From JAXGPP01 sp964436865 (lineage in GTDB: Bacteria; Planctomycetota; Planctomycetia; Pirellulales; Thermoguttaceae): DNA of 40,703 nucleotides. Every line of letters begins with the position of its first letter. Position 1 is the first letter of the stretch. The notes beneath the pieces are model-generated. The model was given only the letters and a program-made list of their open reading frames with translations. It did no database searches and was not told the origin of the DNA. Shown here piece by piece: positions 8,079 to 15,900 of the stretch. The position numbers and the translations under genes were made by a program. The stretch covers positions 1 to 40,703 of the forward strand of contig CAYTFK010000026.1 in NCBI GenBank assembly GCA_964436865.1. The letters run 5' to 3'.

Positions 8079-9143
8079 TCAGCTCAGCCCCACCAGCGCG
8101 TTGCCCAATGCGACGGCTTCTATGGGATCGGAAGCATATCCGTCGGCGCCGAACTCCGCGGCCAGTTCGCTGACCCCAGTCAGACCCCGCCCGCCGACGA
8201 GAATCTTGACCGCTGCGCCGCCCTGGTTGTTGCGCACGGCGTCGATGGTCTGCTTCAGGGTTGTCAATTGTCCGTGCAGGCATACCGAAAGGCCCAGCAA
8301 GTCGGCGTGGTAGAACGCGACCGCCTGCACCAGGTCGTGTACCGGCATATCGGAACCGAGTTGAATCACTCGCCAGCCGTCGATCTCGAAGAAATCCGCG
8401 ACGGCCTGCAGCCCGATGTCGTGCAGGTTTCCGGCGACGGCCGAAGCGACGAGCGTCTTGCCGTTCGGACCCTTGGCTAGGGCGCGGCCGCGAAGCTGCG
8501 CCATGACCATCCTCGTCGTGGCCGTGGCAAAATGCTCTTCCGCGACGTTGATTTCGGCCGCCTGCCACATACGGCCCGCTTCCTCCTGCGCCGGCAAAAG
8601 AACCTTCAGGTACAGATCCTGTACCGTATGCCCTGCTTCCGCGGCATTGATGACAACCTGCATCGCCCGGGTTCGGTCTCCCTCCATCAGTGCGAGCAGA
8701 TAGCCGGCGGCCAGGCGGCCGAAGACGGATTCGAGGTTTAGAATCGGGGCGGAGTCTGCAGTTCCCTGCTTCAGGGCCTCGCCGGCTTCTCGGCACACGC
8801 CCGCCGCTACGCCCGCGGGCGCTTCCGGCAATTCCGTAGCAAGCACCCTAACCAGGCAATCCAGCCCCGATTCCAGCGCTAGCGGCCGTTCCCCACGCGC
8901 AGCAAGCAGCGACTGCAACCAGTGGACGTGCTCGATGAACAACTGCGGCCGGTTGGTGGCGATCGCCGCAGCCAGTTCCTCGAGACACTGTGCCAGCAGG
9001 TTCTGCCATCGCTGGAAGGCGGCGGGGCCCGCGCTTTCCCGGAACTCAGGTCGCGACTCAAGAAGATCGCCAGCCGCGTAGCCTGCGAGGGCTCGGGCCG
9101 AATGCAGGATGATATTGGCCGACATTCTATTCAGTTCGCTCAT
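8079..9143 (-). CDS. CarH-like cobalamin-binding sensor protein without a DNA-binding domain
   Basis: A 354-aa protein with three parts: a helical N-terminus of about 130 residues with no recognised fold, a four-helix B12 cap (about 135-220) and a Rossmann cobalamin domain (about 229-354). In the cap, Trp193, nine residues, then Glu203-His204 form the W-x9-EH motif that contacts the adenosyl group in CarH photoreceptors. In the Rossmann part NLHDIG (239-244) provides His241 as candidate lower axial ligand. The usual acidic residue two before the His is Asn239 here. LSVCL (285-289) and VGGRG (317-321) complete the B12 fold. CarH carries a MerR-type helix-turn-helix at the N-terminus; I see none here. 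Its position after an ECF sigma and anti-sigma-like gene suggests signalling by protein contact. Start could also be the ATG seven codons in. Confidence 0.8.
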   Translation of the reverse strand: MSELNRMSANIILHSARALAGYAAGDLLESRPEFRESAGPAAFQRWQNLLAQCLEELAAAIATNRPQLFIEHVHWLQSLLAARGERPLALESGLDCLVRVLATELPEAPAGVAAGVCREAGEALKQGTADSAPILNLESVFGRLAAGYLLALMEGDRTRAMQVVINAAEAGHTVQDLYLKVLLPAQEEAGRMWQAAEINVAEEHFATATTRMVMAQLRGRALAKGPNGKTLVASAVAGNLHDIGLQAVADFFEIDGWRVIQLGSDMPVHDLVQAVAFYHADLLGLSVCLHGQLTTLKQTIDAVRNNQGGAAVKILVGGRGLTGVSELAAEFGADGYASDPIEAVALGNALVGLS

Positions 9144-9191
9144 CGTGGGGATCTATTACAAGCATGATTGCAGGTAACTTGCTCTCTCCCG

Positions 9192-9473
9192 TCAGCGGCC
9201 GGGCGATTGCGCCGGCCATTTCGGTGCAGTCAACGCGCAGACGCGGTGGCGGACGAGGTGACGCAGACGGGCCGGAAGGGGTTCCAGCCGCGACTTGATA
9301 TTGGCCACTACTAGCGCTGCAGCCAGCCGGTCGAGGCAGTCGGCGTCGATATGCGGAAACATCGCAGCGAGTCGCGCCAATTCCCGCTCTCTCTCCGGGT
9401 CGAGACCAAAAACGGCGCGGTCCGCCAGCAGCATGAACAGGCGTTCTGACTGGTTATGGCGTGCACGGTTCAT
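9192..9473 (-). CDS. Short soluble anti-sigma-like protein
   Basis: A 93-aa protein whose start codon overlaps the sigma factor stop (ATGA at 9470-9473), implying translational coupling and matched amounts. The opening SERLFMLLADRAVFGLDPERERELARL resembles the N-terminal cytoplasmic segment of planctomycete and bacteroidete anti-sigma factors (compare LLADRAVFGLD), followed by an acidic helix and EPLPARLRHLV. Those proteins usually continue into a membrane helix and a periplasmic domain. This one ends after about 90 residues without any membrane segment. I infer a cytosolic partner of the adjacent ECF sigma factor, perhaps responding to the B12-binding protein encoded 48 nt downstream. There is no direct proof; it could also be an adaptor of other function. 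Confidence 0.6.
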   Translation of the reverse strand: MNRARHNQSERLFMLLADRAVFGLDPERERELARLAAMFPHIDADCLDRLAAALVVANIKSRLEPLPARLRHLVRHRVCALTAPKWPAQSPGR

Positions 9474-10030
9474 CGCATACGTTCCGTTTCGCTGGTATCG
9501 CGATCGGCCGCGAGCATTTCGCGAAGACGCATCATCCCGCGCCGGGCATGGGTCTTGACCGAGCCGAGAGGAATGTCGACGGCCGCCGCAATCTGGCTCT
9601 GGGTCAAGCCTTCCAGCAAGGCCAATTCCAGCACGCGCCGCTCCTGGGTCCGCAGCCGTCCCATGAACTCGCGCGTGCGGGCAACTTCTTCTCCAAGCCC
9701 CAATCGGTCTTGATCTGCTTGCCCCTCGGCGGCAGGCTCTTCGACCATAGACTGCGTGACCGGGGTGCGTGCCTGTCTGCGCTGCTGGTCGATGAGACGC
9801 CGCCGAGAGATCATGGTGACGAACGTCGCCTCGGAGGCGATTGCCGGATCGAAGCGGGCAGCGTTCCGCCAGATCTCGACAAAGATCTCCTGCACCGCAT
9901 CTTCAGCGTCGGTGTGGTGACGCAGATGACGGCGGGCTAACGACCAGACCAGCGCGCCGTAACGGTCGATACACTCGTCCACCGCGGACGCTTCGCCGGC
10001 GGCAATGCGCTGCAATACGGTCAGATGCAC
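9470..10030 (-). CDS. ECF (sigma70 group 4) RNA polymerase sigma factor
   Basis: A 186-aa two-domain sigma factor. Region 2 covers about residues 22-90, with the DAEDAVQEIFVEIWRNAARFD helix (core: EDAVQEIFVEIW) and FVTMISRRRLIDQQRR. Region 4 covers about 113-172, with the helix-turn-helix GLTQSQIAAAVDIPLGSVKTHARRG (core: GLTQSQIA and GSVKTHARR). The start is a GTG at 10030; an in-frame TGA two codons upstream excludes a longer form. The stop overlaps the start of the anti-sigma-like gene. It heads a run of seven same-strand genes, so it may activate its own operon. A terminator ends only about 20 nt upstream, leaving little room for a separate promoter. Confidence 0.92.
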   Translation of the reverse strand: MHLTVLQRIAAGEASAVDECIDRYGALVWSLARRHLRHHTDAEDAVQEIFVEIWRNAARFDPAIASEATFVTMISRRRLIDQQRRQARTPVTQSMVEEPAAEGQADQDRLGLGEEVARTREFMGRLRTQERRVLELALLEGLTQSQIAAAVDIPLGSVKTHARRGMMRLREMLAADRDTSETERMR

Positions 10031-10050
10031 GCTTCAGTTCCCACGCGCAA

Positions 10051-10080
10051 CAAAAAGGGAGGGCCGATCTCGGCCCTCCC
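10051..10080 (-). terminator. Rho-independent terminator of the fasciclin gene
   Basis: On the minus strand an 11-bp perfect inverted repeat (GGGAGGGCCGA / TCGGCCCTCCC, 10057-10080) is followed at once by TTTTTG. It begins 20 nt after the fasciclin stop and ends about 20 nt before the GTG of the sigma factor gene. Confidence 0.8.
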
Positions 10081-10099
10081 CCAAGACGGCGTGTTCAAC

Positions 10100-10597
10100 T
10101 TACTTGGGAAGGATCACGGCGTCAATCACGTGGATAACGCCATTCGATGTCTTGATGTCGGTCTTGACAACGTTGGCGTCGTCCACCTTAACCTTCCCCT
10201 CCTTGACGCTGATCTTCACTTTCGACCCCTGAACCGTCTTGGCTTCGGAGAGCTTTACGACGTCGGCAGCCATGACCTTGCCGGGCACGACATGGTAAGT
10301 GAGGATGCTGACCAGCTTTGCCTTGTTCTCGGGCTTCAGCAGATCCTCCACGGTTCCCGCAGGCAGCTTGCCGAACGCCTCGTCGGTGGGGGCGAAGACG
10401 GTGAACGGGCCCTCGCCCTTCAGCGTCTCGACAAGTCCGGCCGCCCCCAGCGCCGCGGCCAGCGTCTTAAAGCTGCCAGCCGCCACGGCCGTGTCGACGA
10501 TGTCTTTGGGCTTCTCGGCGGCAGCGGCGTTACTCACGGAGGCAACACAAACGAGCATCAGTGCGGCCGCGGACAGCAGATAACCGAAACGTCTCAT
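10100..10597 (-). CDS. Exported fasciclin (FAS1) domain protein
   Basis: A 165-aa secreted single FAS1 domain. The ATG at 10597 has a good RBS (GAGGAG, 7-nt spacing) and opens a clear signal peptide ending near residue 27 (VSNAAAAE). The longer upstream frame is Arg-rich noise. The H1 box GPFTVFAPTDEAFGKLP (about 61-77), YHVVPGK and the H2 box IHVIDAVILPK at the C-terminus define the family, whose bacterial members are small exported adhesion-like proteins. A strong terminator follows. It lies directly upstream of the ECF sigma factor gene. A fasciclin gene is, as I recall, also a target of the singlet-oxygen sigma factor in Rhodobacter, so it may be a target of this sigma factor. That is inference. 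Confidence 0.9.
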   Translation of the reverse strand: MRRFGYLLSAAALMLVCVASVSNAAAAEKPKDIVDTAVAAGSFKTLAAALGAAGLVETLKGEGPFTVFAPTDEAFGKLPAGTVEDLLKPENKAKLVSILTYHVVPGKVMAADVVKLSEAKTVQGSKVKISVKEGKVKVDDANVVKTDIKTSNGVIHVIDAVILPK

Positions 10598-10716
10598 CTC
10601 AACTCTCCTCAATGTGGGTGGTGTGCGGCGGTCATTTCGCCGCGATGTCTTCTTACGCAGGGTAGTGTTCGACGTGTGCCGCCCATCGGTTTCAATCGAT
10701 ACGGATTCTCTGGGTT

Positions 10717-11052
10717 TTGTGCGGGAGTAACGTCCTGGGCGATTGCGGCGTCGGCTCATCGGCCTGGCACTGGACGGGGCGCGGCAGCGGTTCGGCCAGT
10801 GCGCCGCCGGGCGAACCGATTTGCCTGAAACTCGAAGCGGGCCCGCTGGTGTTTCGCGTCTACCCGCGTGAAGGTAGCGCGGAATCAACCGCCCCGCGGC
10901 TGGACGCTATCTGCCTGAGCGAAGATCCGGAATACGTGCCGACTGACGATGACGCACGGGTGGCGCTGGGAAAACGGCGCGCGCAACGGGGTTCGCTGCG
11001 CTCGACACACCCCTGCCAGCCGGCAGGCGTCAGGGAGTCTTTCGCTCGATGA
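10717..11052 (+). pseudogene. Probable 3' remnant of a carbohydrate-active or secreted protein gene
   Basis: The 432 nt between the fasciclin gene and the methyltransferase gene contain one plus-strand frame with protein-like character. A WHWTG segment is followed by LKLEAGPLVFRVYPREGS and then RLDAICLSEDPEYVPTDD. This order (Trp-rich start, 'amplitude' strand, Arg-Glu turn, then LD-x-I-x-L-x-x-DPxYVPTDD) resembles the C-terminal carbohydrate-binding or malectin-like end of exported glycan proteins. There is no usable start, no signal peptide and an in-frame stop at 10663, and the tail runs into the opposite-strand gene. I therefore read it as a decayed gene end covering about 10740-10980. 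It could be a chance frame. Confidence 0.4.
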
Positions 11053-11743
11053 GCGCCGACCAGGCGAGGGCGCCGCTGGCGGGGTTCTCGGCGGTGTCGA
11101 AACGGGTTTCGCGGAGGCGCACGAAGTTGAATCCGGCCTGAAAATCGCCGCGGAGTTCGTCCTCCTTCACGCGGGGCGGGCCGGACTGCCGCGATTCGTT
11201 GGCGTTGCCGGCCACGATCAAGAGCCGCGTGCCCGGCTTCGATAATCGGGTTACTGCTTCAACGTAACCGGTGGCATGGGTGCGGCGAACGCCGTGATAG
11301 CAGCCACGGTCGAAGATAAAGTCGAAGGGCTCCATTTCCGGCAACTTGAGCACGTCGGCCAGCAGCCAGCGGATCTTCACGCCCGCCTTCTCGGCCTTCT
11401 CCTCAGCACGCTTGAGGGCGGTGGGAGAGACATCGACCGCCGTAACGTCGAAGCCCTGCTGGGCGAGGTAAATCGCGTTCGACCCGGTGCCGCAGCCCAG
11501 CTCGATCGCCCGGCCGGGCTTGACCTCCCCCTCCTTCACCGCCTTGGTGAGCTCGGTAGACGGATATCCGGTATCCCAGCCTGGACGGCTGTTGCCACGG
11601 TACGGCGCGTCCCAACGATCGCGGAGTTGGGCTGCTTCCGGTCCGGGTGGGAGATGGTCCTCGTAGGCAATGGCCGCAGCGGACGCGCAGACAATCATCG
11701 CCGCCACAGCAAGTTGGAGATGCCTCATCGGTCGCCTTATCAT
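11030..11743 (-). CDS. SAM-dependent methyltransferase with an N-terminal signal peptide
   Basis: A 237-aa class I methyltransferase. Motif I is ELGCGTGSNAIYLAQQG (about residues 80-96; core ELGCGTGSN), followed by VTAVDVSPTALKRAEEKA (SAM ribose acid in VDVS), then LLADVLKLP and FDFIFDRGCYHGVR. This resembles the thiopurine/tellurite-resistance subgroup. The ATG at 11743 has a GGAGA RBS at 7-nt spacing. The protein then starts with a basic stretch and a hydrophobic segment (LQLAVAAMIVCASAAAIA) that reads as a signal peptide. SAM is not normally available outside the cytoplasm, so either the protein stays anchored facing the cytosol or SAM reaches the periplasm. The substrate is unknown. It follows the aldo/keto reductase gene but is separated by two palindromes. 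Confidence 0.8.
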   Translation of the reverse strand: MIRRPMRHLQLAVAAMIVCASAAAIAYEDHLPPGPEAAQLRDRWDAPYRGNSRPGWDTGYPSTELTKAVKEGEVKPGRAIELGCGTGSNAIYLAQQGFDVTAVDVSPTALKRAEEKAEKAGVKIRWLLADVLKLPEMEPFDFIFDRGCYHGVRRTHATGYVEAVTRLSKPGTRLLIVAGNANESRQSGPPRVKEDELRGDFQAGFNFVRLRETRFDTAENPASGALAWSALIERKTP

Positions 11744-11786
11744 GGTTGGGTCTCCGTTGTGGTTCGTCCGGCACAGCACCTCCGGT

Positions 11787-11838
11787 ATTCCCGTCACGCT
11801 GCTGCGTGACGGGAAGTCCTCACGCAGAGCGTGAGAAG
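11787..11838. repeat. Tandem REP-like palindromes
   Basis: There are two adjacent perfect hairpins. CCCGTCACGC-TGCT-GCGTGACGGG spans 11790-11813, and CTCACGC-AGA-GCGTGAG spans 11819-11835. They share the CACGC/GCGTG core and are spaced by AAGTC. They sit just downstream of the aldo/keto reductase gene, with no T-tract on either side. The form resembles repetitive extragenic palindromes rather than a terminator. They may still stall or protect the transcript 3' end. Confidence 0.6.
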
Positions 11839-11852
11839 TACGAGACGTGACC

Positions 11853-12908
11853 TCAGGCGTACTGGCCGCCGCAGCATTCGTGCGGGCTGTCGGGATAGAG
11901 GACCTTTTGTGGAAGCCGATGCGCCACCTGCTGCTCCTCGCGGCGGAAGATCGACTCGCACGACTCGGCCAGCTTGCGAACCTGCTCGGTTTCGGCGTCG
12001 TTCAACGGCCGATACTCGGCGGCGACCTCGATCGCCTTGTCCAACAGATCGACAAACGCCGGCGGGAAGCCAGAGGCTACACCGGGTTGCGAGAGCGTGA
12101 AGCGGACGACCAGGTCGATCTCGGCAAGCTCTTCGACCGGCCGGTACCACCACTTGCGCGTTCTTTCCACTCCCTCCGGCCAGGCGCCGCGGCACATGGG
12201 CTTGATCGCCACCACGCCCGCTCCTTGTTCCTGGGCCAGATCGAGCACCGCCTTGCCGAAGCCAAGCGTGTGGTACTCGATGAAGTTAATGGGGAACATC
12301 ACCGTGTCGAAGCGGAAGTGGCGCATTGCCTGAAGCGCCGATTTCGTGGTATGCGCGGAAAAGCCGAAGAAGCGAACCTTCCCCTCTTCCTTTGCCTTCT
12401 GGAAGGTCTCGATCGCGCCACCCGGACCAAGCGCCTGCTTCACCTCGTCGGGCTGGCGGAGCGCGTGGAGCTGGTAGAGATCGAAATGGTCGGTCTTGAG
12501 CCGCTCAAGCGACCGCTCCAACTCCTCGCGTGCTCCCTTGGCATCGCGCAGTTGCGTCTTGCAGGCCAGGAAGATCCTGTCGCGAGGTATGCCCTGGAGG
12601 CCGATTCCCATTTTCACTTCGGCATCGCCCCTGCCATAGGCGGGAGCGACGTCGAAGTAGTTGACGCCACGTTCAAAAGCATCGTGGATTGCCGCTGTCG
12701 CGCCTTCCTGATCTTCGTGCACCAGCGACAGGCCGGGAAAGCCGATGATCGACACCTCTTCACCGGTCCGCCCTAAGGGACGTCGCGGCATGGCCGACGT
12801 AGCCGTTGGTTCGGCGACAGCCGCCTGGGCGTGGACCACCGAAGGCGCGGACAAGGTGGCAGCGCCCACCGCGCCGCCGACCGTCTTGAGAAACGATCGT
12901 CGTTTCAT
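11853..12908 (-). CDS. Tat-exported aldo/keto reductase
   Basis: A 351-aa protein. The start MKRRSFLKTVGGAVGAATLS carries a twin-arginine signal (RRSFLK) with cleavage near VVHAQA, so the enzyme is exported folded. The (beta/alpha)8 reductase tetrad is present as Asp86 and Tyr91 (FDVAPAYGRG), Lys117 (LACKTQ) and His148 (YQLHAL). The NADP-side motif KVRFFGFSAHT is intact. The C-terminus has an extra helical part ending HECCGGQY, a Cys-rich tail seen in secreted planctomycete members. The family reduces or oxidises sugars and carbonyls; the substrate here is unknown. The RBS AGAGGAG precedes the ATG, and a small GC hairpin lies in the leader. Other Tat-signal redox genes follow upstream in the same direction. 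Confidence 0.9.
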   Translation of the reverse strand: MKRRSFLKTVGGAVGAATLSAPSVVHAQAAVAEPTATSAMPRRPLGRTGEEVSIIGFPGLSLVHEDQEGATAAIHDAFERGVNYFDVAPAYGRGDAEVKMGIGLQGIPRDRIFLACKTQLRDAKGAREELERSLERLKTDHFDLYQLHALRQPDEVKQALGPGGAIETFQKAKEEGKVRFFGFSAHTTKSALQAMRHFRFDTVMFPINFIEYHTLGFGKAVLDLAQEQGAGVVAIKPMCRGAWPEGVERTRKWWYRPVEELAEIDLVVRFTLSQPGVASGFPPAFVDLLDKAIEVAAEYRPLNDAETEQVRKLAESCESIFRREEQQVAHRLPQKVLYPDSPHECCGGQYA

Positions 12909-12984
12909 CGGGAATCTCCTCTGTCGCCCCTGCGGGGCTTTCGTGTGTTGCGATGGGCGCCCCGTGCCGAACGCTGCTGCAATC

Positions 12985-15900
12985 TTAGGGCGCGCCCGGC
13001 AGCGAGGCCAGCGCCTTGCGGCACAGTTCGCGGTGCTCGTTCTGGTCGTCCGACCCGCGGGGGCCGTCGGCCCCGCGCTGCCAGGCGGCGCGAGCTTCGT
13101 CCGTCCGCCCCAGTGCGGCCAGAGCCTTGCCGCGCCAGTACTCCGCGTGGGCCTCCTGCGGCCGGTGGGAGCGGCCGACGCCGATGTTCTCGGGGTAGGT
13201 CAGGGCCGCCTCAAAGTCCGCTAACGCCGCCGCGTGGTCCCCCTTCTCGAAGCGCTGCTCGCCGCGAGTGAGGTGGGCCTTGCGGAAGAGCACCAGCGGC
13301 AGCTCCTGGCCTTCCCAGTTGACGAAATGCGGCGTCGACTCGAGCAGCATGATCGCGTCGTCGTAGCGCTGCTCGTCGACATACGCCTGGGCGAGCATGA
13401 TCGAGATTTCCGCGCGGCGCTGGCCCTCGACCGGCATTTCTTTGAGGAGCTGGATGGCTTCGCGCCGACGCTGGCTGGCAATGAGGATCTCGGCGAGATC
13501 GCGGTAGAGCGTCTGGTCGCTTGGCCGGGCGGCAATCGCCCGGCGATAGTGCTCGGCGGCCTGATCGTGAGCGGACTTCATCGTCGACAGATAGAGTCCC
13601 AGGTTGCGGTGCGCCATGGCGAGCTTCGGCTCAAGATCGGCCGCCTGCTGCCAGTGTTTCGCCGCCTCGTCGAGCCGGCCCAGGTTCGCCAGCAGGTTGC
13701 CCAGATGGAGGTGGGCGTGGGCGTCTTTGGGGTTCTTCTTCAAGGCGAACTCGAAGACCGCGACTTCTTCGGGACGCGACGGGAAAGCGAAATCCTGCCA
13801 GCGTGAACCGGCTTTGCGGAGCAATTCACCGCTTGAGAATTCCTGATCGGACTGCCGCGACAGAAGCCACGCGACGTGATACAGCACGAGCGGCGGCGGC
13901 TCATCGGGCACGGGATTGACCATCGTTTCGGTCAGGATCTTCGCGGCCTCGTTGAACAGCCCGCATTCGGCAAAGTACCAAGCGGTCTCGATGATCTCGA
14001 ATTCGCGTTCGCCGAGACCATCGCGACTCCAATCGCGAAAGCGGTTCATGGCCGGCCCGTTCTCCAGCGCGAGAATGGCCTGGGGGACGATGGCCGTCGG
14101 ATCGCGGCGCGCGGCGAGCCGGGCTTGCTCCCGCGCCTCATCGCGCCGGCCCGCCGCCAAGAGAGCCATCAGGACGTGATCGCGTGCGCGGGCATCGTCG
14201 GGATTGGCACGGAATGCCTTTCGGAAAGCGTCTAGCGCCTTGCCGTACTGCTTGAGCCGCATGAAGCCGCGGCCGGCAAGGTCGAGGCCGAGCGACCGCG
14301 TGCCATGATGCTTCGCGGCCTGGTAGCCGCAGTCGGCGGCCTCGGAGAACCGCTCCTCGCGCAATCGGCAGACGCCAAGAAAGTACCATGCCAGGCCGTC
14401 GTCGCCGTAGCGGTCGAGGGCTTTCTGCAATCGCTCGGCGGCCTGATCATAGAGGCCGGATTCGATGTCGAGCACCGCCAGCGCCCGCAGCGAGGGAACA
14501 TGGCCGGGGTCGCTCGCCAGCGCCATTTCATAGTACTGCCGGGCCTTGAGGCGGTTGGTGCCCCGGTCGAACTTGTCTCCCTTGAGGTATTTCTCCTCCA
14601 CCGAGAGCTGATCGTCGGGCTTTTCGACGAACTTCGCCGGGTCGGGAGGTGAAACCTTGGGGATCGGCAGCGGCGTGGTGAACTGGGCGAGCGTTGCGCC
14701 ACCCTCAGCCTTCACCGTGACGCGAACCGGCCCGTCGCCCGGATAGACGATGGTCGCGGGCTTCCCGGGTGAGAGATGAACTGGCACCGCGAGGGGATCG
14801 TGGCCCTCGGCCACGAGCGTGCAGGCTGATCGGGGGAAGTCGCCGGTGGCGATAAGCCGCACCTCAGTCTTGCCATCCACGACTCTCGACTGGGCCGCAA
14901 GATCTTTCGTAGCATACTCGAAGCCGTCGCCCAGGCCGTGCACCGGATACCACCACTCCTGCCAGGCGACCTGTTGCCGCGGGGCGAGCATTCCGTAATC
15001 GGACTGCGTGGGCAAGGGCCCGCTCTGCACTTCGATGTATTCGACGTCCTCGTCGCCGAGATTCTGCTGGGCCACCAGGCCCGACTCGGAGTTGCCCCAG
15101 GTCCAGGCTTTCTTGCCGGGCAGCACGCGGTGGTTGGCCACCTGCACCAGTCCGCGGTCGGCATCGACATCGTAGGCCCCGAAGAAATCAAACGCACAGT
15201 TCACTGCGAAAACGGACGCGGGCGCATCGTAGTTCTTGAGCCACGAGAGATCCTTGCCTTCGTGGACCGGCCAATTGAAAAATTCGCGGCCGTTGTGATC
15301 GGTGCCGAGCGTCATGGGGTAGATGAACCGCGTGCCCGGCCGCTTGGGAAACGCCGTGCAGTTCCAGAAATAATAGGGATGCACACCATCGGTCGGGTTG
15401 GAAAGGCGAATCTGCTCGTCGAGGTACGCCCTGCCCGGATGGAGCGTCACGCGGACCGTCCACCGCGTGCGGAACATCTTCTCGATGTTGTTCACTTCGA
15501 TGAAGGCCGAGCCATCGGGATTGCGGCCCAGCACCGCATCGACCGGGGAGACAAGCGTCACCGTGTGCACCTGCGGCCCGGGATTCCACTCGACGCCGCC
15601 GGTGATAAACGCGCCCCGCATGGCAATCATGCTCGGCTTGATCACGCGGTTGAAATGGAACATCTCTTTGTTCTCGGTCTTGTCAAGCACCGAGAACAGC
15701 CGGCCGCCGAGTTCCGGCAGGCAGGTGACCTTGAGATACTCGTTCTCCAGCCACAGGGCTTTATAGGAGCGATCGACTTTCGTCCGCGACAGATGATCCT
15801 GCATCGTGTACGGATAGGTGATCGCCCCCTTGACGGTCGTCGAGAGCCTCGCCGGCCCTTCCATCGCCCAGAACTTGGGGTTGACGTCGTCTTCCCACGG

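Noticed and set aside
8032..8796. N-terminal 255 codons of the frame ending at 6727
   Set aside because: They overlap the B12-binding gene; the FAD motif begins right after the ATG at 8031, so this part is not the oxidase.
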